Assembly (NCBI GenBank): GCA_020746835.1
Contig: JAGPNK010000012.1
Coordinates: 868,001-932,000, forward strand
Direction of reading: 5' to 3'
From: Stachybotrys elegans
Lineage: Eukaryota; Ascomycota; Sordariomycetes; Hypocreales; Stachybotryaceae
Length of the DNA stretch: 64,000 bases
The notes under the pieces were generated by a model. The model was given only the letters and a program-made list of their open reading frames with translations, was not told the origin of the DNA and did no database searches. This document shows, in pieces, positions 12,401-23,556 of the stretch. Made by a program: the position numbers and the translations under genes. Positions within the stretch are counted from its first letter, which is position 1. The number at the start of each line of letters is the position of its first letter.

Positions 12401-12858
12401 GCGATGCGGTCAACTGGGTGCCTGTCGATGAGCTCGCAAAGATCATCTCTAATATTTTTGCCACCTCAGCTACTGACCCTTCTCATCTGCGTGCGGTAGC
12501 GCTGGCTGGGAGAGGATTGGTTGTATACAACATTACGAACCCACATCCAACTCTCTGGTCTGATCTGCTTCCTGCAATCGACCGTATTGTGTCTCATCGC
12601 ATCACGCTGCAGGAGTGGATCGCCAAGGTTGAGGCAGCCGATGGAGGGGATGATCACTTGAGGACTTTGCATAAAAACCCGGCGCTGAAGCTCATCGATT
12701 TCTACAAGCAGGGCTTGGTGAGAGAAGGAGTGCAAGGGGATTGCCAAGTGCCAATGATGGATACTGGGAATATGCTGCGAGCCAGCGAAGTTGCCAGGTC
12801 GCTGAAACCCATCTCTGTGTCGCACATGTCACGATGGATAAAGTCGTGGGGTCTCTGA
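9485..12858 (+). CDS. NRPS-like adenylate-forming reductase (A-T-R)
   Basis: 1,104 residues in two exons. The only intron (10229-10287, 59 nt) has a GC-AG border: PLFH (CAT) is followed by GCAAGC, a GGCTAATA branch and AATAG, and the exon resumes in phase as AAGISMLL. Domains: adenylation (about residues 15-530) with the AMP-binding core HTSGTSGNPKP near 193, GSTEGGT, the A7/A8 segments YRTSDLF and GRTDNWVVMTNGMKIDP, and the A10-type lysine in AAKGTIQRQ; a thiolation domain with LGLDSLASF (Ser near 602); and a thioester reductase of the extended SDR fold starting near 707, with NADPH loop TGSTGSLGSYL and catalytic YAHAK (near 880). There is no condensation domain. Such enzymes activate a carboxylic acid as the adenylate, load it on the carrier arm and release it by NADPH reduction as aldehyde or alcohol. 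The natural acid is probably the PKS product or an aryl acid (inference). Confidence 0.9.
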
Positions 12859-13156
12859 TGGCATTCCACGACAAGCTACATGGCCTTGGACAAGTTGTTT
12901 GCAACATGAGATATTATTTCATTCATTCGTGTTCAATACCCATTTCCAAGAGGATATCACCAAAACTCACTGATAGCAATCACCTTACCGCCTGCTGACT
13001 TGATGTGTGCTGCATACGGCGTCGTAGCAAGGAGGTCAATTTGGAGTTGCGATGCCATGTCCTCCACTTATCTATTGCCCCTGTCCCTTAGTCAAAATAC
13101 AATTTATGGACTCCAAACTCCATCTAAAGTCTAACCTATGCCAAATACCCAAATCT
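12859..13156. other. Convergent 3' region
   Basis: Short spacer between the stop of the NRPS-like gene (plus strand) and the stop of the ABC transporter (minus strand); expected to carry both 3' ends. No gene seen. Confidence 0.5.
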
Positions 13157-16100
13157 CTATTGCCCGGCTTTCTTAGTAGCCTTAGTTCGCAGCTTCATCA
13201 TCAGGAAGACAAGCGCAAATGAGCTCACGCAAAACAGAGCCGTGATGCCAACCTGGAACAGTCAGTATGATTCGTCGGCAGCTGCAAAGTGACAGTACTT
13301 ACATCTCTCCAACCATAATACTTCTCGTTGATGTTCATCGCCCGAAGATATTCGGCCCCTGAACTGTAGGCACAGTATGAACATCCGTCGGTGGCTGATG
13401 GATCAGTCAAGTAGCCTCCATTCGCCGAGATGAAATCAGCCATGTAGTCGCCGCACGTGGTCCCATTTTGAGAAGAGAAAGGGATTCTGGCAAGCTCGTT
13501 TGCTTTGCACTCCACCTGGACATCCCAGACCACGGGCTCCAGCAGGCCTCCAATCAGGTACGTAAAAGGGTCGAGGTAGTAAATCCAGTAGCGCCAGAAA
13601 GGCTGGATCTGGGAATAGGGTACCACAACTCCACAGAAGTTGATGAGACCAGCTCCGATGAAGATTGGGTTGGCCAATGCTGCGAAGTAGTCGTTAGGCG
13701 AATAGGCGGCAATTGCTTGACCGATGGATGTATAGAGAAATTCGTAGACTACAACATGTCAGTGCCCGAACAATAAGAAGTATTTTCCGCGACTTACGCA
13801 ACATCTGCAAAAAGACTTGTCCAGAGATGCTGGCCTTGACCGGGAATCCCGCCGTAAAATACCAACAGCAGAAGTAGATGACTGCACACAGAATCAAGAC
13901 AGGAATCTCTGCCAGCAACTGAGCCGAAATGAAAGCAAACCAGTGGTACGTCTTTGACTTCTTTTCCCTCGTCTCAAAGAGATCTCGGTTCTTGATGAAC
14001 AGAGGCTGCGACTGGCTGATGCAACCAACAGCGACGAAGACGAAGTTGAAGACGGCCATGAGACGCAGCTGCAGATCGAATGTGCCATTGCCAATCATCC
14101 AGAACGTGAAACCGGCGAAGAGGGAGTTGGAGATGTGAATTCCAATCTTGTTCCAAATGTAGTCGGGATTGCGCCACAAAGCGATCAACTGACGGATGGT
14201 GACCAGCTTGAGCTGGTAGAGAAGAGGACTGGCAAAGTCGCTCACACCGTTATTGCTCTCTTCATCCATCGTTTGAGCTCTGGCATCTCCAAGATCCTGC
14301 TGAGAGTTGAGGCTCTCAATCTCGGCCAGCACATGCACCTTCTCTTCCGACTGGTTCCAGAGGCTGGGCCAATCAATCTCCTTGTTGAGCCTTCCTTGGA
14401 TGACATCAATGATGTGCTCAGCAGGATTCGTGTCCTCGGTTGCGTGAGCTCCATGCTTGGCGAAATACTCGAGAACCTGGCAAGAATTCTTGCCAGTTGG
14501 GCCAAAATACGTCGTCCTCCCTTCCTTTCCAAGAAGGAGCAGCACGTCAAAAGCCTCAAACAGCGCCGCAGAGGGTTGGTGGATGGTGCAGATGATGGTT
14601 TGTCCCGACATGGCGAGTTTTCGCATAAACCGGCAAATCTCGAATGCTGACTGGCCGTCAAGACCAGAGGTAGGTTCATCGAGGAAGAGTAGTGACGGTC
14701 GGGCCACGAGTTCTGTAGCAAGAGTCAGGCGCTTTCGTTGCTCAATAGAGAGTCCAGATCCAGGCACTCCGATGATAGCATGCTTGAGAGATGTCAATTC
14801 GAGGAGATCCATGATCTGCTCGACGTATGCCACCTTCTCACCATCCGGAACATCATGAGACTGTCGTAGGCGTGCTGAGAAAAGAAGAGCTTCGAAAACC
14901 GTCGCTGTGGGCTCGTGCACGTCATTCTGCTCACAGTATCCGGTGGTGCGCTGGAAACTGACCCCCTGCGGCTTGCCATTGACCATGATGCTTCCGTCAA
15001 TGTGCCCACTGTCTTTCCTCTGAGCCAAGACATCCATCAGGGTCGTTTTGCCTGCCCCAGAGGAGCCCATGAGCGCGACGAGCTGACCAGGCTTGACGTA
15101 TCCAGAGACGTCGTGCAGCAGCTGCTTCGGTTTTCCATCGTGCTGCACTACGTAGTTGATGTTCTTGAACGTGAAGGTTGTTTGGTGGTCAAGCACGTCA
15201 CTTCGTGGCTCAGGGGCGGCCTGAATCTGGCTTTTCTCCAGGTCGTTCTTTGCAGCAATCTCTTTCATCTGGCTTCGACGATCGTACAGAATCTTTGATC
15301 CAGCCTCTGACGCCAGGTTCACTTCGAAGCCGATGGCTGTCGTGATGGAGAAGAAGACCCAGAGGGCAATAATGATGCCCACGTTTCTCCACACCTCTGA
15401 GCGAGAGATGTCGTACTGAAGCTGAAGATACTCAGCCCCATCAATTGTGTGCCCGTCAGCAGAAGAGCCAAGGACGGTGCAGCTTTGCAGAGTTTGGTCG
15501 GTGTATGCAGGTCCAAATGGAACGAGCTGCGGCGCCACGCACGCCATTTCTCGGTTGGCAACCTCGCTAGCCATAACAGCGGCAAAGGCATAGGTAGCAG
15601 GATTAATGTATGCGATCCAGCGGAACCAGGGATGCATGCTTGTGACCGGAATCAGATACCCTGCCAGGCTAGTCAGTCGTCTGTCTGTAGTGTATCATCT
15701 CGGGCAGCGTCTTACCAGCATAAACCATCATCACCATGGTGACCCATCCGGAGATTTGCGCTGCCAAGCCAAAATGCTTGCACCATGCACCGATGGTACG
15801 GTATAGTGATGTGAAGCAAAGGGTAACGACAAAGTAGATGAACCAGTTGGTGAAGAACTTGCCAGCATCGTGCTGATATCCCACCATGAAGTAGTAGACT
15901 AGGTTGAATAGGCTGAACATAATGATGGTGAAGGGAATGTCGGTAAGAACGCATGCCAGTGCATAGGCGCTGGGTCGGTTGAAGGCCAGTCGCTTGTGAC
16001 GGGTAAGGATAGATCGTCCTCTGAACGATGCCACCGTTTCAGCCATCTTGTTCAACCCCCACAGCATAATGGGATAGAAGAGGGCGCCCGGTATGCGGAA

Positions 16101-17515
16101 GATCGATGTGCTGTCATCTGGAAGGTTGTACATGAGACTACCAGTGACAAGAGCCATCAGGAGCGAGGATGCCAGTTGAAGTCCATTAGAGAAACGATCT
16201 CCCCAAAGGATTTCCAATTGTCTAGTTCAATCTCAGTCGACTTGCATGCTTGTTTTGATCAGACTCGGGAACTTACCGAATGCTGCAGATCCAAACTTGT
16301 CTCGCAAAGGATGCAGTATATGGACTGGAAGCCCCAGAAGGCAACCGGAAGCGGGAGGCTGATTTCTCAGAGCTCGAGTCCGTCACCTCGCTGGCTGTCT
16401 GGTTGGCTGACTTATTTGGAGGGGGCAGTGCCTTGGGCGACATGCGCTTGAACATGTCGCTATCCCTGTACCGCCTCTCAAACTCACTCGCCGTGTCAGG
16501 AACACGGTCTTCGAATCCAGGCGCAATCTCTCGCTCAGTATGCACAGCGACAGAAGTCAGAAAGTCGGCAATGTTGGCGCCCGGGGGACAGATGAAGCCC
16601 ATATCCTCAAAGTACTTCTTTGCTTCCGAGGATGGTCCGTAATAAATTTGTCTGCCCTCGGCGAGGACGAGGACCTTGTCGAACTGGTCGTAGATGCCGT
16701 TACCAGCTTGGTAGAGAGTGGCGATAATGGTCTTGTTTTCTTCCATGGCCGACCTTCGAAGCACGCGGGCGAATTCGAGGGCGCTGGAGGCATCGAGACC
16801 CCGTGTGCTGTTGTCCCAGCACTGTAGAGGCGCCTGCGTGCTGAGAACCTCTGCCAAGGAGACGCGCTTCCTCTCGCCGCCAGAGACACCGCGCACGTAC
16901 TCGTTTCCTACCATGGTGTCTTTGGTGTGAGCTATGCCGAGAGACTCGAGGATCTGAGTCGACGCGGACTTGATTTGATCCTTGGAACTGGTCGATGGAA
17001 TCTTGGCTGAATTCGCAAACTCAATCGTCTCAGAGACCTTGAGCGTAGGAAAATGCAAATCATCTGGGTCATGGTAAGCATGTGATTAACAGATTGGCAT
17101 TGGGCGAGCAGATACCTTCAGTGTTCATTACTATTTTATGGCGAAGCTTTTTTGCCTCTTCGGGCCCCATGCTGTCGTAGAAAATCTGACCATGTACTTG
17201 GTTGAACTCATCTCGATGGTTTGAGAGGACCTTCAGGAGAGATGTACACCCGGAGCCTGGCCGTCCAAGGACAAGCATCATTTCTCCCGGGCAGACGCGC
17301 CCAGTCACGCCTTCGAGGATGTTCCTCTTTGGGGTGGCCTTTTTCCTGAACGGAATCAAGTCTTCCACAACCGAAAGACATGTTGAACCAAAGTCTTCAC
17401 CCAAGCCGGATACTTCAATCCCCAGGTCTTCGAAAGTGACGGTAATGCCGTCGCTTGTAGCGGTCTCGGCACTCCCAGCGGTGCCCTCGCTGTCTGACGG
17501 CTGGAATTCCTTCAT
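13157..17515 (-). CDS. Full-size ABCG (PDR-type) transporter
   Basis: About 1,350 residues in six exons, NBD1-TMD1-NBD2-TMD2. The start MKEFQPSDSE at 17515 gives an N-terminus of about 60 residues before NBD1, shorter than usual in PDR pumps. NBD1 has the PDR hallmark degenerate sites: Walker A GRPGSGCTSLL (Cys for Lys), signature GVSGGERKRVS and Walker B CWDNSTRGLD (Asn for Glu neighbour). NBD2 is canonical in Walker A (GSSGAGKTTLMDVL) and Walker B (LLFLDEPTSGLD), with the degenerate signature LSIEQRKRLT. TMD1 includes QLEILWGDRFSNG and several hydrophobic helices; TMD2 ends with LVFLMMKLRTK. Introns sit at about 17068, 16265-16218, 15715-15660, 13797-13750 and 13302-13256. The last exon stops at TAG 13157-13159. 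It lies divergent to TF1 and shares its CGG-array promoter. Inferred job: export of the cluster product, possibly self-protection. Confidence 0.92.
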
Positions 17516-17941
17516 CGTACCGGTTTGTCTACAGCATATACACTGGATTACGATTCTACGGGCACGGCTCATTCTTATTGTGTTTGATGTCCGAAACGAT
17601 GGCCCGTGGTTATCTACGCGGGATGGCGGGTTTGCGGACTTACGGATATACGGATTTGGAAGCTTCATGATGACTGCGTCAGTTCGGCTGCACCTATGGG
17701 GACTTCCGGGTTTAGCGTGTCGATCAAGCACAACTCGATACTGGTCTCCAGGCAATGACAGTGTTATTCATCAGTGCCCATGCGGCTAGTGGCCAGAAAC
17801 GGGACCTTGCTGGGCCCAGGTGAAAATTTGGTTGGGCCATGACTCTGCCTGGTTTCATGGTTATCGTCAGCAGCATTTCCGACTGTCCCGATCTCACTTT
17901 CTCCCAAATCCGCGTACTCTACTTCTGCGCCGAATGGAAAT
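17516..17941. promoter_or_regulatory. Bidirectional promoter, ABC transporter / TF1
   Basis: 426 bp between two divergent start codons; no coding content. Contains the phased CGG array listed separately. Confidence 0.7.
17619..17653 (+). promoter_or_regulatory. Five CGG triplets at exact 8-bp spacing (Zn2Cys6 half-site array)
   Basis: CGG occurs at 17619, 17627, 17635, 17643 and 17651 on the plus strand, giving four consecutive CGG-N5-CGG direct repeats with units CGGGATGG, CGGGTTTG, CGGACTTA and CGGATATA. Gal4-type zinc-cluster proteins recognise CGG half-sites with a factor-specific spacing. A matching array lies in the TF2/SDR promoter (23757-23795). It lies 288 bp upstream of the TF1 ATG. 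Confidence 0.65.
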
Positions 17942-20139
17942 ATGACCCAAAAAGTGTCCAAGGCCTGCGAGCCCTGCCGAGGGCGCAAGATACGCTGCAG
18001 TGGCTCTGTCCCCTGCCAGCGCCGAGAATGCAAGGCCGATCCGCAGGTTTGCGTCTATCGGTTAAAGGCGCGGAATAGGCAATCCCAGAAGCAAAAGCGA
18101 CTGCTTGGTGATGCTGTGGCGTCGCCATCGCCTCCCATCAGCCTTGGACCGTCTGTTCAGCCACAACCCCGAGACAACAACGACAAGGAGGCCGAACATG
18201 AGACGCAGCCCGAAGTCCACCACAGCGTCACAGAGTCTCACCTTTCACCGAAGCCGACGGACAGTTCACAACTCTTCTACGGCCCATCCTCCAATTTTGC
18301 GTTCGTCCAGCAAGTGCACCGAGCCATCGTCTCTACCTCTCACAATGGCCAGGCGCAGAGCCACGACGGAGTGTCTGGCTTGGACACCTTTATGATGCGA
18401 TCCATATTCTTTGGAACCCCCTCCAGAATAGACCCGGAAGCCATCAGATCCCCCAGCGTATCTTTGGAAGTGGTGCACAAGAGCCAGGCCCGAGAGTACC
18501 TCGAGGCGTTCAAGACAACGTCTCACTATCGACTGCCATTTTACACCGTCGCTGAGCTCGACTCGCTCTTTGAGACGCTGTACGACCCGCGACTTTCACA
18601 GGCGATAGCGCCTCAGACCAAGGCTGCTTTTCTGGCCATATTGGCAATCGGTGCACTCGCTACGCCACATACCAATGTTGCCGAGACACTCATGATGCAG
18701 GCAAAGCGAGAGGCCATAGTTCTGGACGATACCGTCAGTCTGAGGATGGTTCAGCTCTCCATCCTGTTCGCCGATTACCAGATCAACCTGGGTCGTCCCA
18801 ACTCAACCTACCTGCATTTGGGCGTGGCATGTCGGAAAGCCTTTGCTCTGGGCCTGAATAACGAAGTCTTTGCTACGCGCCAAGATGAGGCGACCGTGGA
18901 CAAGCATCGCACCACTCTATGGCTGCTATACTTTTACGAGACGTGAGTACATGGCAATACAGTAGACGCCTCATCCACTTACTGACAGGTCTTCAAGATG
19001 CCAGTCTCTCACGTTGGGACGCCGTAGCTCCCTCAAGTTTGCAGACATTACCTGCTCATTCCCAGCTCAGCCGTCTGCTGTCGCCAAGCTTGCAAGTATC
19101 GCTCGAATAATGGAAGACACGTTCGATTCCATGTATGGGAAGAGGGCAGAGAACATCAGGCAGCTCTTCACCACGGCTGAGCGTCTGTATTCTGAACTAA
19201 ATCGCTTTGCAGAGACGCATAACATTGCCTTTGCCACACGGGGTAAATTTGCTCAGGATGCGCCGTGCGATTTTGAGTCACTAACATTCCACAACTGTAA
19301 GTGTCAGGGCTATTTTTGTTGATGGATGTATTTGACCTAACATGAGTAAAACAGTGTATTATCATACTGTCCTTCTTATCTTCCGCCCGTTCCTTGTGGC
19401 CGCCTACGCATTGCAAACCAGTCGCCAAACAAAACATATCACACAGATGTGGCTCCGACAAGCCTGTCGGCATGCAGTTGATGCAGCTCAAGATTTTATC
19501 ATCTACGCCAGTAATACGATATTAAACTCTCCTCTCGCAGGGGTATGTAGCCGTCACTACGAAGGCTTAAAGAAATATGCTTACGAAATGATTGCTTGCC
19601 AGACTCTTCGATACCAAGCGTTCTTCATCGAATGCTGCTGCGCAATCTTGTTTTACGATATGCTATGCGAGCCCACAAAGTACAGTTACCACTCGGAGTA
19701 CATCAAGAAAGCCGTACAGACGATGCAGTCCATGGTGCAGGACGAGCCTGTGACTACGTGCATCAACTCGATCCGCCGCATCCAGGAGGTGATCAAACTT
19801 TCCATTTCCAGGCAACTGCAAATAGAGGTGCCCCCAACTCAGACACAAGCGCCATACCCCGTACACATCCATGCCGATAGTCTTGTTCCTCAAATTGGCG
19901 CGACGGGTGGTGCTGGGACGGAGCAGATGATATTCTTGACCAACGGTGCTGCAGATATCACTGATGAGAACTGCGGCCCTCTTGCTGCAGAACTTGACGC
20001 GTTAACAGATCAAGATTGGCTGAATCCCAACCACTTCAACCTCAACGTCATGACGACGGACTTGTTCAACTACTTCCCTATGGATTCATCGACTCCCAGC
20101 ACAGGGCAGCCAAGTGCCCATGACTATGCTAACCTGTAA
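17942..20139 (+). CDS. Zn2Cys6 transcription factor TF1 with fungal-specific TF domain
   Basis: About 680 residues in four exons. The N-terminus carries a zinc cluster, KACEPCRGRKIRCSGSVPC followed by QRRECKADPQVC. Its fourth-to-fifth cysteine spacing is four residues rather than the usual two. A Ser/Pro/Gln-rich linker follows, then the middle homology region (LPFYTVAELDSLFETLY, MVQLSILFADYQINLGRPN, HKTTLWLLYFYET-like). Introns: about 18943-18988, about 19297-19352 and 19543-19602; the last is 60 nt and leaves the frame open, but GTATGT, GCTTAC and CAG mark it as an intron. The tail is acidic and Asn/Ser-rich (possible activation region). Divergent from the ABC gene. Expected to bind CGG half-sites as a pathway regulator. 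Confidence 0.88.
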
Positions 20140-20773
20140 TATATCACAATAAATTCACCCGCTTCAGCAATTACCGCCGATCCATTTGCTTCTTTAATTA
20201 AACGTGTAAATGTCTGCAACGTGACGAGCCACAACAATCGGACTGCCAAAATCTCGAGCCTAGTTTGAACAAGTCTCGCTCGCTCTCCTCATTGTTAGAG
20301 AGATGGTGTTTAAGGAAATAAAAAGCGAGTACGGGTGATAGATCTCATCACGAGTAACGTGGTTATCCAGTCAGCATCCTTCCTGAATTAGTATATGCAA
20401 TCTTACCTGTGGGGACCAAAATCGACTCCAGGTGAGCATGATGCAGTAGCTTCCCCGTCGTACGCTCCGCTGTGCCCAAGGTTATCGAATCATAAAAGAA
20501 GAGTGGAATGCCAAGAGCCTTCCTGCACAGCCCTACGGCGTTGCAGCCAATCACCGGCCCAAGCCTCAGTTTCATGGCGTTGGGTCGTCAAAGAGACATG
20601 GGTTAAGCTTGTCATCGTGCCCAGGGTAGGAGAGAAAATACAAACGTGCTCTAACATGGAGTTAAGGACGGGCGTTGGTGTATAAATGCCGCCAGAAACT
20701 CCTTCCAAAATGCAATGTTCAGATCATCACTTCTCTCAATCTCTCCTTAACTAAGCCCTCTACTTTATACACT
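20140..20773. promoter_or_regulatory. Intergenic region upstream of the O-methyltransferase
   Basis: 634 bp between TF1 and the O-methyltransferase. A TATA-like GTATAAATG is at about 20679 and pyrimidine-rich transcription-start-like sequence follows. No coding frame and no phased CGG array. Confidence 0.4.
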
Positions 20774-22218
20774 ATGGATGCCCTCGCTCTCGCCAACCAG
20801 CTCGAGGCTATTTCAGCCAATCCGGAGACTATCACCGCCCTTAGTGATGATAACACACGCAGGCGACTGTGCGAAGCAGCTATGAAACTTAGCTTGGCCT
20901 TGGAGGCTGGTGGTGACTCGATTCATAGAATCACCAATGCGGTATGTCTATTCCGCCTTCTTTAGCGGATAAGATATCTAGTACGGTAACGGAACTAACG
21001 TCAACCTACTTAGCCCCTGGAGCTTGCGTTATCCCGTGTGGGAGCCCAGTGCGGATTGTGGAAGACTCTAGCACAAGACGATGCATCTGCGTCCTTCACC
21101 CACCAACAGCTCGCTGCACAGACAAACGTGGATCCTGTTCTTATGAGTATGAACCCATCCTACGATTACCGCTGGCCTGTTTCTGACTATCAACCTAGAG
21201 CGCTTGCTTCGATACTACCAGTCGAAGGGGATGGTTAAACAGACTGGTCCCGACTCTTACGAATCCAGCAATGTTACCAAGGCTCTGGCTACTCCTGGTG
21301 GAGCCGGTGGTATTGGCTACTTGTGAGTCAAAGACGAGGAGGCCAGATCATGGCTGGATGTTCTTTCATTGAAAACCTAATTTTTATCAGCGCTGAGATG
21401 GTCTACCCAGCCTTGATGGGCATTCCCGAGTTCCTACGGAAGACAAACCATGCCAACCCGACTAACCCCGACTATTGCCCCTGGCATGTCGGGCACAAGA
21501 CAGACGAGTCGCCGTTTGCTTACCTTGGTAAACGTCCCGAGATGATGGAGTTCTTCCTGCCTTGGATGGCCGGCCAACGTGATGGCATGCCTGCCTTCCT
21601 GGATGTGTTTGACTTTGAAAAGGAGGTCGGCATGGGGACGGATCCGTCAGTCCCGGTATTCGTTGATGTCGGCGGAGCAATTGGCCACCAATGCGTTCTT
21701 TTCAAGGAACGCTACCCAAGCTGTGCTGGACGCATTGTCCTGCAAGAACAGGCACATGTCATCGACCAAGTCAAAGCCGCTCCACTGCCAGGGTTTGATG
21801 GCATCGAGACGCAAAGCTACGACTTTTGGGGGCCCGAGCCGCTTCACGGTAGGATACTCTCTTTGCTTAGATCAACAGATAACGCTGACCAAATAAAATT
21901 GCAGGTGCCCGCGTATACTACCTTCGAAATGTGCTACACGATTGGCCTGACCACAAAGTGAAGGAGATCCTTCAGAACATCAAGGCTGGCATGTCCGAGG
22001 ACTCCGTGATACTTATCGATGAGATGGTTCTGCCGGACGAGGGCACTCCTTGGCGTGCTGCTGGGCTGGACATGGATATGCTGGCTTGTCTTGCCGCCTC
22101 GGAGCGAACTTCCGAGGAGTGGAACAAGGTCATTGATGACGCTGGACTGGTCTTGGTCAAGAGCGTTCAGTATACGGTGCAGTGCAACGACTGCATTCTC
22201 ATCTGCAAACGAAAATAG
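20774..22218 (+). CDS. SAM-dependent O-methyltransferase (Methyltransf_2 family)
   Basis: About 395 residues in five exons. Start MDALALANQLEAI at 20774. Introns lie at about 20943-21012, 21149-21210 (ATGA|GTATGA to CCTAG, giving VLMKRLLRYYQSKG), 21323-21390 and 21849-21904. The N-terminal part is the winged-helix dimerisation domain (LELALSRVGAQCGLWKTLA). The catalytic half has the SAM loop VFVDVGGAIGHQ, the LQEQ region, and the late motifs YYLRNVLHDWPDHK, ILIDEMVLPDEG and the GLDMDMLACLAASERT segment, with the histidine-aspartate pair of this family in LHDWPD. This is the fold of fungal polyketide O-methyltransferases (sterigmatocystin 8-O-methyltransferase type). Inferred role: methylation of a hydroxyl of the cluster product. 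Its stop lies only 81 bp from the TF2 stop (convergent). Confidence 0.9.
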
Positions 22219-22299
22219 ATTGGATCAAGCGTTTGTCGGGAGTCTGTAACTAGAATGAGACTGTTGCCACATCATCACATTTGATTGCATTGAGGATGC

Positions 22300-23556
22300 T
22301 CAATACTGCGCTATTTCCTGACGTCCAAAAGCAAGCCACTCATCCAACGTCTCCTTGCCCTTTCCATATGCCAGGAGTACTAGCGCAAACTCGTCGGCAT
22401 CCGTAGGTATAGCTACATCCATGAGTCGGTATAGGCCCTTGCAGAAACGAGGTATGTCAACAGTGCTTTCGCTTTGAATGCACGCCAGCCATGCTTGATG
22501 ACACAACGAATCCCAGACGCCGCTTCGGCAAGTGAACCCAATGCTACCAGGACACATGGAGAAACCTTGCTTCTTGATGAGAAACGCGGCTTCGGTCAGG
22601 GTGGCAAGGATCCATACTCGCCGTATGGATTCGGATAGGATCCATGCCTTCCAGGTGGAGGCTGGGGTGTTATGCGCACGCAGTTGGGTTATTTCTGGCT
22701 CATTTATTGATTCTCCTGGGCTGGGACTCGGGCCAGACGCAACATCTATCGCAGCTCTTCTCATGGCCGCATCGCACCACTTCACAAGGGTAGATGAGTG
22801 TGTCTCTGCCTGAGAGCGAGCTCTAATGTCACCGTCAAAGAGGCAAATCATTTGAAAGATGAAGAGCGTCTGTGTGCGACTCAAGTGGGTGATGAGATCG
22901 AGGGCGTCGTCCTCTATTCCTTGATAAATCGACTGCTCTTGGACGAGGTTCCTGGACCACCTCAGGGCCATATCAATCGCGATTTTTTTGTTTGCCGACC
23001 CTGTTGAAGCTCGGTATGCCAGCCACGTTGCATATGCATACTGCAGTGGTGCAGGTAAATTGGTGCCGTAGAGTCGCTGATGGATAAAGGCACAGTGGTT
23101 TTCCCGCGTCCACTGATCCAGCCACTTCTTAATCGACCCAAGAAAGTAGTCAATCCCCGAGTCGGGATACGTGATGCGGTTATCATCAAGATCATCGCTG
23201 TCAATCTGCCACGAATCAAACTTTAGAAACCACAGGTTCTGCAGATCCAGGCGGGCTGCGCGCGGCGTGACAGGGCCAGGTGGCCCGCCGAGAGACAAGG
23301 AGCCGTCTGGAAGCAGCGGGCTGACAAGGCTGGCATCGGATGTGCTCAGATCATGCCGAGCTGTGCCATTCGTCAAGGACGTGGCCGAGGACGAGACCAT
23401 GGCGACAGTCACGGGGTACGCGCAGTCGAGCTTCTTGCTGAGACATCGGTGGCAGGCCGGAAGATGCTTGCTGCACCTGCGCTTCGCCTTGCTGCAGGCC
23501 ACACAGGCGGCTTGCTTCTGTGCTTGCGGCTGTTCGTCGCTTCTTGTCTGCGTCAT
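22300..23556 (-). CDS. Zn2Cys6 transcription factor TF2 (AflR-like)
   Basis: Single exon, 418 codons. The frame is open to 23652, but the first ATG, MTQTRSDEQ, is at 23556. The zinc cluster is canonical (C-x2-C-x6-C-x5-C-x2-C-x6-C): CVACSKAKRRC then SKHLPACHRC and LSKKLDCAYP, residues about 18-48. The rest lacks an obvious full Fungal_trans domain but has helices typical of cluster-embedded activators (LSRTQTLFIFQMICLFDGDI; ILSESIRRVWILATLTEAAF). A small single-exon zinc-cluster protein next to an O-methyltransferase and PKS fits a pathway-specific activator of the AflR kind. Divergent from the SDR at 24018. Its promoter holds the second phased CGG array, so it may control itself, or be controlled by TF1. 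Confidence 0.88.
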   Translation of the reverse strand: MTQTRSDEQPQAQKQAACVACSKAKRRCSKHLPACHRCLSKKLDCAYPVTVAMVSSSATSLTNGTARHDLSTSDASLVSPLLPDGSLSLGGPPGPVTPRAARLDLQNLWFLKFDSWQIDSDDLDDNRITYPDSGIDYFLGSIKKWLDQWTRENHCAFIHQRLYGTNLPAPLQYAYATWLAYRASTGSANKKIAIDMALRWSRNLVQEQSIYQGIEDDALDLITHLSRTQTLFIFQMICLFDGDIRARSQAETHSSTLVKWCDAAMRRAAIDVASGPSPSPGESINEPEITQLRAHNTPASTWKAWILSESIRRVWILATLTEAAFLIKKQGFSMCPGSIGFTCRSGVWDSLCHQAWLACIQSESTVDIPRFCKGLYRLMDVAIPTDADEFALVLLAYGKGKETLDEWLAFGRQEIAQY

